64,000 nucleotides of DNA from Catenuloplanes atrovinosus (GTDB lineage: Bacteria > Actinomycetota > Actinomycetes > Mycobacteriales > Micromonosporaceae), in the NCBI RefSeq assembly GCF_031458235.1, contig NZ_JAVDYB010000001.1, positions 6,886,501-6,950,500 on the forward strand, read 5' to 3'. The notes under the pieces are model-generated. The model worked only from the letters and a program-made list of their open reading frames with translations, ran no database searches and was not told where the DNA came from. The position numbers and the translations under genes are program-made. Positions 31,137 through 38,708 of this stretch are shown here, piece by piece; the first letter of the stretch is position 1, and every line of letters begins with the position of its first letter.

Positions 31137-31179
31137 GTTGTGCCGTGGGCCACAGGCGAAATACGTTGCCGGGCACAAC
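31137..31179. promoter_or_regulatory. inverted repeat upstream of the second sugar-binding gene
   Basis: The half-sites gttgtgcc (31137-31144) and ggcacaac (31172-31179) are perfect inverted copies 27 bases apart, 51 bases before the ATG. They are candidates for the operator of the ROK regulator at 34440, by position only. Confidence 0.4.
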
Positions 31180-31229
31180 AAACCGACGACACCGCAGGGA
31201 GTTCCACCACACCGAAAGGACCATGCACA

Positions 31230-32312
31230 ATGCGCAGAGTCCTGACCACGCTGGCCGTGGCCGGCCTCGCCGCCGGGACGCTCGTCGCCTGTGGCGAGGA
31301 TGCGGGCGGCGGAGAGGCACGACCCGCCAAGATCGGCGTCATTCTTCCGGACAGCGCCTCGTCGAACCGCTGGGAGACCGCGGACCGGAGGTATCTGGAG
31401 GCGGCGTTCAAGGCCGCGGGCGTCGAGTACGACATCCAGAACGCGCAGGGCGACAAGGCCGCGTTCCAGACCATCGCCGACCAGATGATCATCAACGGCG
31501 TCACCGTGCTCATGATCGTGAACCTTGACTCCGGTACCGGCAAGGCGGTGCTGGACAAGGCCAAGGGCCAGGGCGTGGCGACCATCGACTACGACCGCCT
31601 GACGCTGGGCGGCAGCGCCGAATATTACGTCAGCTTCGACAACGTGCAGGTCGGCAAGCTTCAGGGCGAGGGCCTGCAGAAGTGCCTGACCGATCTGAAC
31701 GCGAACAAGCCGGTGATCGCGCAGCTGCACGGCTCGCCCACCGACAACAACGCCACCCTGTTCCGGGAGGGCTACCAGTCGATCCTGAACCCGCTCTTCG
31801 ACGGCGGCACCTACGCCAAGGGGCCGGAGCAGGCGGTGCCGGACTGGAACAATACGCAGGCCGGCACGATCTTCGAGCAGATGCTGACGCAGGCCAACAA
31901 CGAGATCGACGGCGTGCTGGCGGCGAACGACGGGCTCGGCAACGCGGTGGTGACCGTGCTGAAGCGGAACGGGCTGAACGGGAAGGTCCCGGTCACCGGT
32001 CAGGACGCGGATGTACAGGCGTTGCAGAACATCCTGGTCGGCGACCAGTGCATGACGGTCTACAAGGCGGTCAAGCAGGAGGCGGACGCGGCGGCGGATC
32101 TGGCCATCGCGCTGTCCAAGAGCGAGCGGAAGGACGTGACCGGCCGGGTCACCGATCCGGAGACCGGCCGCGAGGTACCGTCCGTGCTGCTCACGCCCAA
32201 GGCGATCTTCTTCGACAACGTGAAGGACGTCGTCGCGGACGGGTACGTGACCGCGGCCGAGCTGTGCACCGGCGCCTACGCGGCCAAGTGCACCGAGGCC
32301 GGAGTCAGCTAG
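31230..32312 (+). CDS. xylF: sugar ABC transporter substrate-binding lipoprotein, copy 2 (XylF type)
   Basis: A 360-residue lipoprotein with lipobox TLVAC and the same fold as the protein at 28214 (KIGVILPDSASSNRWETADR, HGSPTDNNATLFREGYQSIL, TGQDADVQALQNILVGDQC). The last two blocks resemble xylose/multiple-sugar binders of the XylF group. It is the first gene of the transporter unit followed by the ATPase, permease and ROK regulator. A strong stem-loop after its stop codon probably keeps this gene's mRNA more abundant than the downstream ones, as is common for binding proteins. Confidence 0.92.
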   Translation: MRRVLTTLAVAGLAAGTLVACGEDAGGGEARPAKIGVILPDSASSNRWETADRRYLEAAFKAAGVEYDIQNAQGDKAAFQTIADQMIINGVTVLMIVNLDSGTGKAVLDKAKGQGVATIDYDRLTLGGSAEYYVSFDNVQVGKLQGEGLQKCLTDLNANKPVIAQLHGSPTDNNATLFREGYQSILNPLFDGGTYAKGPEQAVPDWNNTQAGTIFEQMLTQANNEIDGVLAANDGLGNAVVTVLKRNGLNGKVPVTGQDADVQALQNILVGDQCMTVYKAVKQEADAAADLAIALSKSERKDVTGRVTDPETGREVPSVLLTPKAIFFDNVKDVVADGYVTAAELCTGAYAAKCTEAGVS

Positions 32313-32344
32313 ACCCCTTGTAACCGGCTCAGGGCACCAGCCGG

Positions 32345-32384
32345 CTCGCGCGCCGCCCGGGACACGTTCCGGGCGGCGCGCGAG
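32345..32384 (+). promoter_or_regulatory. intercistronic stem-loop after xylF
   Basis: The arms ctcgcgcgccgcccgg (32345-32360) and 32369-32384 pair perfectly over 16 bases with an 8-base loop. No T-run follows. The structure lies between the binding-protein and ATPase genes, where it can stabilise the upstream message or partly end transcription. Confidence 0.75.
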
Positions 32385-32407
32385 GAGTTCAAGCCGCTAG
32401 GAGAAAC

Positions 32408-33181
32408 GTGTCCGCGACACCCCTGCTGGAACTGCGCGGGATAGACAAGGGCTTCGGCCCGGTCCAGGTCCTCCGCGACGTCAATCTCGCCGTCCATCCC
32501 GGTGAGGTGACCGCGCTCGTCGGCGACAACGGCGCCGGCAAGTCGACGCTCGTCAAGTGCGTCAGCGGCATCTACACCATCGACTCAGGGCAGATCTTCT
32601 TCGAGGGCCGGCCGGTCACGGTCAACAGCCCGCGCGACGCGGCGACGCTCGGACTCGAGGTCGTCTACCAGGACCTCGCGCTCTGCGACAACCTCGACAT
32701 CGTGCAGAACATGTTCCTCGGCCGGGAGCGGCGCAGCGGCCTGGTGCTGGACGAGCCGACCATGGAGCAGCTGGCGGCGGAGACGCTGGCCAGTCTGTCC
32801 GTCCGGACGGTGAAGTCGCTGCGCCAGCACGTCTCCAGCCTCTCCGGCGGCCAGCGGCAGACCGTGGCGATCGCCAAGGCCGTGCTCTGGAACAGCAAGG
32901 TCGTCATCCTGGACGAGCCCACGGCCGCGCTCGGCGTGGCCCAGACCGCTCAGGTGCTGGAGCTGGTCCGGCGGCTCGCCGACCGGGGCCTGGCGGTCGT
33001 GCTGATCTCGCACAACATGAACGACGTCTTCGCCATCTCGGACCGGATCGCCACGCTCTACCTCGGGCGGATGGCCGCGCAGGTGAAGACCACGGACGTC
33101 ACTCACTCACAGGTCGTCGAGCTGATCACGGCGGGGCGCAGCGGGGAGCTGGGGCTGCCCGAGAACGGGGGGCCACGGTGA
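32408..33181 (+). CDS. xylG: sugar ABC transporter ATP-binding protein
   Basis: A single-domain ATPase of 257 residues that energises the importer. Walker A is GDNGAGKST, the signature is SLSGGQRQTVAIAKAV, Walker B is VVILDEPTAAL and the switch His is in VLISHNM. Many monosaccharide importers (XylG, RbsA) have two fused ATPase domains; this one has a single domain, as in the half-size group. The start is GTG 32408. The stop overlaps the permease start (GTGA at 33178). Confidence 0.93.
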   Translation: MSATPLLELRGIDKGFGPVQVLRDVNLAVHPGEVTALVGDNGAGKSTLVKCVSGIYTIDSGQIFFEGRPVTVNSPRDAATLGLEVVYQDLALCDNLDIVQNMFLGRERRSGLVLDEPTMEQLAAETLASLSVRTVKSLRQHVSSLSGGQRQTVAIAKAVLWNSKVVILDEPTAALGVAQTAQVLELVRRLADRGLAVVLISHNMNDVFAISDRIATLYLGRMAAQVKTTDVTHSQVVELITAGRSGELGLPENGGPR

Positions 33182-34416
33182 CCGACACGGTCGTCAAGGA
33201 GGCGGCGCCGACCGTCGGCAGCCATGTCCGCAACTATCTGAGCCGGGTGCGCGGCGGCGACATCGGCTCGCTGCCGGCCGTGCTCGGGCTGATCGCGCTC
33301 TGCCTGTTCTTCGGCCTGATGCGGCCCGCGTTCTTCAGCGCGGGCAACTTCGCGAACCTGTTCACGCAGGGCGCGGCCGTCACCATCATCGCGATGGGGC
33401 TGGTCTTCGTGCTGCTGCTCGGCGAGATCGACCTTTCCGCGGGGTACGCCAGCGGCGTGTGCGCGTCCGTGCTGGCGGTGCTGCTGACGTACCAGGGCTG
33501 GCCGTGGTACGCGGCGACGCTGGCCGCGCTGGCCACCGGCGCGCTGATCGGGGTGGCCATCGGGTTCATGGTGGCGAAGGTCGGCATCCCGTCGTTCGTG
33601 GTCACGCTGGCGGCGTTCCTCGCGTTCCAGGGCGTGGCGCTGATCCTGATCAAGGGCGGCACCAACGTGTCGGTACGCGACGACGTGCTGCTCGCGATCT
33701 CCAACCGGAACGTGCCGCCGCCGCTCGGCTGGGCGCTGTTCGCGCTGGGCGTGCTGATCTACGCCGGGATTCAGCTCTTGCAGTGGCGCAACCGGCACCG
33801 GCGCGGACTGGTCACCGAGCCGCTCGGGGTGGTGGCCGCGCGGATCGCGATGCTGGTCGTGGTGGTCGGCGCCGCCGTGTACGTGCTCAACCTGGAGCGC
33901 AGCCGCAACGTGCTGATCACCTCGCTGAAGGGCGTGCCGATCGTGGTGCCGCTCATCGTGGTGCTGTTGGTGATCTGGACGTTCGTGCTGCACCGGACCG
34001 CGTACGGCCGGCACGTCTACGCGGTCGGCGGCAACCGGGAAGCCGCGCGCCGGGCCGGCATCAACGTCGACCGGATTCGCATCTCGGTCTTCGTGATCTG
34101 CTCGTTCATGGCCGCGATCGGCGGCGTGGTGGCGGCCAGCCGGGCCGCCTCGGTGGACGCGAACACCGGCGGCAGCAACGTGCTGCTGTACGCGGTCGGC
34201 GCCGCGGTGATCGGCGGCACCAGCCTGTTCGGCGGCAAGGGCCGGATCATCGACGCGGTCATCGGCGGCGCGGTGGTCGCGGTGATCGACAACGGGATGG
34301 GCCTGATGAACGCCAGCGCGGGCGCGAAGTTCGCCTGGACCGGTGGCGTGCTCCTCGCCGCGGCTAGCATCGATGCGCTGTCCCGGCGTCGCGCGGCGGC
34401 CACCGGAAACCGTTAG
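33178..34416 (+). CDS. xylH: sugar ABC transporter permease
   Basis: A 412-residue membrane protein of the BPD_transp_2 family with about ten hydrophobic helices. Family blocks include GAAVTIIAMGLVFVLLLGEI, DLSAGYASG and, near the C-terminus, YAVGGNREAARRAGINV, the loop that contacts the ATPase. GTG 33178 overlaps the ATPase stop by four bases and indicates translational coupling. Confidence 0.94.
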   Translation: MTDTVVKEAAPTVGSHVRNYLSRVRGGDIGSLPAVLGLIALCLFFGLMRPAFFSAGNFANLFTQGAAVTIIAMGLVFVLLLGEIDLSAGYASGVCASVLAVLLTYQGWPWYAATLAALATGALIGVAIGFMVAKVGIPSFVVTLAAFLAFQGVALILIKGGTNVSVRDDVLLAISNRNVPPPLGWALFALGVLIYAGIQLLQWRNRHRRGLVTEPLGVVAARIAMLVVVVGAAVYVLNLERSRNVLITSLKGVPIVVPLIVVLLVIWTFVLHRTAYGRHVYAVGGNREAARRAGINVDRIRISVFVICSFMAAIGGVVAASRAASVDANTGGSNVLLYAVGAAVIGGTSLFGGKGRIIDAVIGGAVVAVIDNGMGLMNASAGAKFAWTGGVLLAAASIDALSRRRAAATGNR

Positions 34417-34439
34417 TCCGCAATGGAGAGTTCAGACTG

Positions 34440-35636
34440 ATGCGCGCCGGACCCAGCCAGGACGAGGTCCGCCGGCAGAACCTCGGGGCGCTGCTGCGCT
34501 ATGTGCACGTGCACGGGCCGATCTCCCGCGCGGAGCTCACCACCCGGCTCGGGCTCAACCGCAGCACGATCGGGGCGCTCACCGCGGACCTCACGGCGGC
34601 CGGGCTGGTGCGCGAGGAGGCGCCGCGCGGCGCGCGCCGGGCCGGGCGGCCGTCGCTGGTGGTGCTGCCCGAGTCCGGCCGGGTGTACGCGTACGCGCTG
34701 AGCATCGAGGTGGACCGGTTGCGCGCGGCCCGGGTCGGGCTCGGCGGCGAGGTGCTGGACGAGCGCGTCTACGACCGCCCGCGCGACCTGCGCGTGTCCG
34801 AGGTGGTCGGTCCGCTGGCCGCGTTCGTGAAGGAGATGCAGCACGCGGCCCCGGAGGGCCGGTACGTGGGCGTGGGCGTGGCGGTGGCCGGCATGGTCCG
34901 CCGCCACGACGGCCTGGTCCGGCTCACGCCGAAGGCCGGCTGGGTGGACGAGCCGCTCGCCGAGCCGCTGGCCGAGGCGCTCGGCGGCGACCACACCGTG
35001 CGGGTCGGCAACCACGCGGACCTGGCGCTGCTGGCCGAGCACCTGCGCGGCGTGGCCGTGGACACCGAGGACGTCATCTACCTGCACGGCGAGGTGGGCA
35101 TCGGTGCCGGCATCATCGCGCACGGCACGCTGATCACCGGCCACGGCGGGTACGCCGGCGAGGTCGGCCACATGATCGTGCACCCGGGCGGCCGTACGTG
35201 CAGCAGTTGCGGCGCGCGCGGCTGCTGGGAGTCGGAGATCGGCGAGGAGGCGCTGCTGCGCGCGCTGGGCACGGACGGCAGCGGCCGGATCCCCGCGCAC
35301 CAGCTGATCGCGGCGATGCGCGGGGATCCGGGCAGTCACGAGGCGCTGCGCCAGATCGGCGAGTGGCTCGGCCTGGGCGTCGCCAACCTGGTCAACATCT
35401 TCAACCCGGAGATGGTCATCTTCGGCGGTACGCTGCGGAACCTCTACCTGACCACGGCCGCCCAGGTGCGGTCCCGGCTCAACTCGCTCGCGCTGCCGGC
35501 CAGCCGCGAACTGCTGCGCCTGCGCACGCCGAAGATGGGTGAGGACGCGGCGCTGATCGGTGCCGCGGAGCTGGCGTTCACCCAGTTGCTCGCGGACCCG
35601 CTCAACGAGGCCCCGTCAGCCCGTCAGGCCACGTAG
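34440..35636 (+). CDS. ROK-family transcriptional regulator
   Basis: The protein has a winged-helix DNA-binding domain at the N-terminus (QNLGALLRYVHVHGPISRAE, LGLNRSTIGALTADL) and a ROK sugar-kinase-like domain. The zinc motif (HPGGRTCSSCGARGCWES) is intact. Of 398 residues, it is the usual length of XylR/NagC-type repressors. As last gene of the importer unit it is probably the local repressor, with a sugar as inducer; the inverted repeat at 31137-31179 is a candidate site. Its 3' end overlaps the convergent TetR gene by 21 bases. Confidence 0.92.
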   Translation: MRAGPSQDEVRRQNLGALLRYVHVHGPISRAELTTRLGLNRSTIGALTADLTAAGLVREEAPRGARRAGRPSLVVLPESGRVYAYALSIEVDRLRAARVGLGGEVLDERVYDRPRDLRVSEVVGPLAAFVKEMQHAAPEGRYVGVGVAVAGMVRRHDGLVRLTPKAGWVDEPLAEPLAEALGGDHTVRVGNHADLALLAEHLRGVAVDTEDVIYLHGEVGIGAGIIAHGTLITGHGGYAGEVGHMIVHPGGRTCSSCGARGCWESEIGEEALLRALGTDGSGRIPAHQLIAAMRGDPGSHEALRQIGEWLGLGVANLVNIFNPEMVIFGGTLRNLYLTTAAQVRSRLNSLALPASRELLRLRTPKMGEDAALIGAAELAFTQLLADPLNEAPSARQAT

Positions 35637-36236
35637 CGCCTCGTCGACCAGCCGGTCGGTGAAGTCCGCGCCGACCGGGTCGCCGGTGACCAGCACCCGG
35701 TAGTAGAGCGGCCCGACCAGCGTGTCGACCAGCAGGTCCAGGTCGGTGCCGGGCGGGAGGTCGCCGCGCGCGACCGCCCGCTCCAGCGGCGCCCGGTCCA
35801 GCTCGCGCTGCCGGCTCAGGTGCTCGGTGCGGAGCCGGGCCGCCAGCGCCGCGTCGTGCTGCGCCTCGCCGTGCAGCGCGCGGAACACCGCGCCGGCGTC
35901 GTGCTCGGTCAGGAAGATGGCCAGCCCGCGCAGGTGGAGCCGCAGGTCGGTGACGAGTTCGCCGGTGTCCGGCGGGCGCAGCGCCTCGCGGGCGTCCACC
36001 GTGAACGCCTCCATCAGCACGTCGGTCTTGGACTGCCACCAGCGGTAGATGGTCTGTTTGGCCACGCCGGCCCGGGCCGCGATTCCCTCGATCGTGAGCT
36101 GGGCGTACCCGCGCTCGACCAGCAGATCGTCGGCCGCCTCCAGCACGCTGAGGCGCGCCTGTTCACTGCGGCCGTGCCGGTTGCCCCGATGCGCCGTCAC
36201 GCCGGATTTCTCCCTTTTCTGGTTGTTCTTTTTCAT
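35616..36236 (-). CDS. TetR-family transcriptional repressor
   Basis: The N-terminal TetR helix-turn-helix is clear (VLEAADDLLVERGYAQLTIE, IAARAGVAKQTIYRWWQSKT), followed by an all-helical ligand domain. From ATG 36236 it has 206 residues; GTG 36200 (VTAHRGNRHG) is well placed after AGGGAG and is an equally good start. It is divergent from an O-methyltransferase gene, and the perfect palindrome at 36262-36277 between the two is the likely operator. It would therefore control itself and the methyltransferase. The inducer is unknown. Confidence 0.92.
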   Translation of the reverse strand: MKKNNQKREKSGVTAHRGNRHGRSEQARLSVLEAADDLLVERGYAQLTIEGIAARAGVAKQTIYRWWQSKTDVLMEAFTVDAREALRPPDTGELVTDLRLHLRGLAIFLTEHDAGAVFRALHGEAQHDAALAARLRTEHLSRQRELDRAPLERAVARGDLPPGTDLDLLVDTLVGPLYYRVLVTGDPVGADFTDRLVDEALRGLTG

Positions 36237-36261
36237 GCCCGAGAATAATCGTGCTTGACTA

Positions 36262-36277
36262 GACGCAACGTTGCGTC
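36262..36277. promoter_or_regulatory. 16-bp perfect palindrome, likely TetR operator
   Basis: The sequence gacgcaacgttgcgtc is a perfect palindrome in the short divergent region between the TetR gene and the O-methyltransferase gene. It follows a -35-like ttgact (36255-36260), so repressor bound here would block the methyltransferase promoter. Confidence 0.8.
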
Positions 36278-36289
36278 CACTCTAACTCG

Positions 36290-36345
36290 CATGAACTCAG
36301 CTCACATGAACTCAGCCGGCATGAACTCAGCTCGCACGAACTCTC
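36290..36345 (+). repeat. 15-bp repeat carrying multiple start codons
   Basis: Four imperfect copies of atgaactcagct plus three bases begin at 36291, 36306, 36321 and 36336; the last has acg in place of atg. They encode MNSAH, MNSAG, MNSAR and TNSLS. Three in-frame ATG codons thus head the methyltransferase gene. Confidence 0.85.
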
Positions 36346-36971
36346 TGTCGGCACCACGTGTGCGTACCGTTCTCGACCGCCTGCGCGCCGCCGCCGATCT
36401 CGATGAGGACCGGCCCCACCCCCGCCCCGACGCCGACGCCTCCGCACAGGAGCGCGCCGACCTGCTGGCCGAGGCCTACATGCCGGTGTCCGCGCGCGGC
36501 GGCGACCTGCTCTACGCGCTGACCCGGGCCGCCCGGCCGGAGCGCGTGGTGGAGTTCGGCACGTCGTACGGCATCTCGACGCTCTACCTGGCCTCGGCCG
36601 TGGCCGACAACGGCGCCGGCCACGTGGTGACCACCGAGCTCAGCACCGTGAAGGTGGCCGCCGCCCGGGCGAACCTGGCGGAGGCGGGTCTCTCCGACGC
36701 GGTGACGGTGCTGTCCGGCGACGCGCTGGCCACGCTCGCGGACGTGCCCGGGCCGATCGGCCTGCTGCTGCTCGACGGCTGGAAGGACCTGTGCCTGCCG
36801 GTGCTGCGCCTGCTGGAGGACCGGCTGGCGCCGGGCGCGCTGGTGATCGCGGACGACGTCAGCTTCCCGACCATGGCGCCGTACCTGGACTACGTCCGGG
36901 ACCCCGCCTCCGGGTACGTGAGCGTGGAGTTCCCGGTCGACGACGGCATGGAGATCAGCTGCCGCGCCTGA
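36291..36971 (+). CDS. O-methyltransferase (class I SAM-dependent)
   Basis: The sequence (RGGDLLYALTRAARPERVVE, FGTSYGISTLYLASA motif I, LLLLDGWKDLCLPVL, VIADDVSF) is that of the catechol-O-methyltransferase-like family that methylates small hydroxylated compounds. From ATG 36291 it has 226 residues. Translation upstream of that codon would read through the operator palindrome, so the earlier TTG 36255 is not credible. ATG at 36306 or 36321 are also possible, and the start may be leaderless since the promoter is so close. Divergent from, and probably repressed by, the TetR protein. Confidence 0.85.
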   Translation: MNSAHMNSAGMNSARTNSLSAPRVRTVLDRLRAAADLDEDRPHPRPDADASAQERADLLAEAYMPVSARGGDLLYALTRAARPERVVEFGTSYGISTLYLASAVADNGAGHVVTTELSTVKVAAARANLAEAGLSDAVTVLSGDALATLADVPGPIGLLLLDGWKDLCLPVLRLLEDRLAPGALVIADDVSFPTMAPYLDYVRDPASGYVSVEFPVDDGMEISCRA

Positions 36972-37019
36972 GAAATTCGGTGGATCGGGATCGACGGCGC
37001 ACAGTAGCGTCTCGTTACT

Positions 37020-38705
37020 ATGCGTGAGCTACCGCGCTCCGACCCGGGAGTCGCCGACCACCGGTCGGCGGGCCGTCTGCTGTGGTGGATGGTCCGCCGC
37101 GTCGGGCGCGAGCTGGCCGTCTCGGTCGTGCTCGGCGTGGTGTGGATGTGCGCGATGGCGCTGGCACCGGCGCTGATCGGCATCGCGATCGACCGCGGCG
37201 TGGCCGGGCGGGACCTCGGCGCGCTCGCCGCCTGGTCCGCGGCCGTGCTCGGGCTCGGCATGGTGCAGGCGCTGGCCGGCGTCGCCCGCCACCGGTACGG
37301 CGTGCACAACTGGCTCGACACCGCGTACGGCACCGTGCAGCTCACGGTGCGGCAGTCCGCCCGGCTCGGCGCGGCGCTCCCCCGCCGGATGTCCAGTGGC
37401 GAGGTGGTGAGCATCGGCGTCTCGGACATCGAGCACCTGGGCGAGATCATCGAGATCATCGACCGGGCGATCGGCGCGTTCGCCGCGATCGCGGTGGTCA
37501 CGGTGATCATGTTGGGGACGTCCACGCCGCTGGGGCTGGTGGTGCTGATCGGCGTGCCGCTGCTGCTGGGCCTCGTCGCGCTGCTGCTCCGCCCGTTGCA
37601 GGACCGGCAGGAGGCGTACCGGACGCGGCAGGGCGCGCTCACCACCCGAGCCGCGGACATCGTCACCGGGCTGCGCGTGCTGCGCGGCGTGGGCGGCGAG
37701 GCGCTGTTCGCCGGCGGATACCGCGCCGAGTCGCAGGACCTGCGCGCCGCTGGCGTACGGGTGGGACGCGTCGGCGCGCTGCTGGAGGCGACGCAGGTGC
37801 TGCTCCCGGGCCTGTTCCTGGCGCTGGTCGTCTGGCTCGGCGCGCGGCTCGTGCTGGCCGGCGACATCACCGCCGGTCAGCTCGTCGCGTTCTTCGGCTA
37901 CACCGCGTTCCTGGTGCCGCCGCTGCGCACGCTCACCGAGGCGGCGAACGCGCTGGCGGTGGCGCTGGTCGCGGCGCGCCGCGTGGTGCGGCTGCTGGAG
38001 CTGGACCCGGACCCGGCCTCGCCGGCGCGCCCGGTGCCGATGCCGCCGGGGCCGGCCGCGCTCGCCGACCCCCGCTCCGGCCTGCTGGTACGCCCCGGCG
38101 AGCTGACCGCGATCGCGGCGGCCGACCCGGCGGACGCGGCCGCGATCGCGGAGCGGCTGGCCCGGTTCACCGACTCGGAGGCGCGGCTGGGCGACGTACC
38201 GCTGCGGGATCTGGATCTGGCCGAGCTGCGGTCCCGGGTGCTGCTGGCGGAGAACGAGGCACGGCTGTTCGCCGGCCCGCTGCGCGAGGCGCTGGGCGGC
38301 GGCGCGGTGGAGCACGCGCTGGAGACCGCCGCGGCGGAGGACATCGTGGCCGCGCTGCCGGACGGGCTGGACACCGAGATCGCGGCGCGCGGCCGGGAGT
38401 TCTCCGGCGGTCAGCAGCAGCGGCTCCGGCTGGCCCGCGCGCTGGTCGCGGACCCGGAGACGCTGATTCTGGTGGAGCCGACCAGCGCGGTCGACGCGCA
38501 CACCGAGGCGCGGATCGCGGGCCGGCTCGGCGCGGCGCGCGCCGGGCGCACCACCGTGGTCTGCACGACCAGCCCGCTGGTGCTGGCGCACGCGGACCGC
38601 GTGGCCTACGTCGAGGACGGCAAGGTCATCGCCGAGGGTACGCACCGGGAGCTGCTCACCGGCGAGCCGCGCTACGCCGCCACGGTCACCCGGCAGGAGG
38701 GCTGA
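37020..38705 (+). CDS. ABC exporter half with a catalytically dead ATPase domain
   Basis: The 561-residue protein has six helices of the type I exporter fold followed by an ATPase domain (from ~340). The signature is intact (FSGGQQQRLRLARAL), but the rest of the nucleotide site is lost. The Walker A position reads PGELTAIAAADPADAAAIA with no GK(S/T). The Q-loop Gln is Glu (LLAENEARLF), Walker B Asp is Val (TLILVEPTSAVD) and the switch His is missing (VVCTTSPLVL). It can thus offer only its signature to a partner. The partner gene starts three bases after its stop. Substrate unknown. Confidence 0.93.
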   Translation: MRELPRSDPGVADHRSAGRLLWWMVRRVGRELAVSVVLGVVWMCAMALAPALIGIAIDRGVAGRDLGALAAWSAAVLGLGMVQALAGVARHRYGVHNWLDTAYGTVQLTVRQSARLGAALPRRMSSGEVVSIGVSDIEHLGEIIEIIDRAIGAFAAIAVVTVIMLGTSTPLGLVVLIGVPLLLGLVALLLRPLQDRQEAYRTRQGALTTRAADIVTGLRVLRGVGGEALFAGGYRAESQDLRAAGVRVGRVGALLEATQVLLPGLFLALVVWLGARLVLAGDITAGQLVAFFGYTAFLVPPLRTLTEAANALAVALVAARRVVRLLELDPDPASPARPVPMPPGPAALADPRSGLLVRPGELTAIAAADPADAAAIAERLARFTDSEARLGDVPLRDLDLAELRSRVLLAENEARLFAGPLREALGGGAVEHALETAAAEDIVAALPDGLDTEIAARGREFSGGQQQRLRLARALVADPETLILVEPTSAVDAHTEARIAGRLGAARAGRTTVVCTTSPLVLAHADRVAYVEDGKVIAEGTHRELLTGEPRYAATVTRQEG

Positions 38706-38708
38706 GCG

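Larger units (their letters stand above)
29805..31229. other. 1.4-kb non-coding gap with a 31-bp tandem array
   Basis: No frame with coding character was found, and the base composition from 29880 to 30480 is less GC-rich than the flanks. It contains a 24-base match (29903-29926) to the psd-hairpin arm, the 31-bp array (30603-30915), and, from 31060, an A/T-richer leader with an inverted repeat upstream of the second binding protein. Confidence 0.6.
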
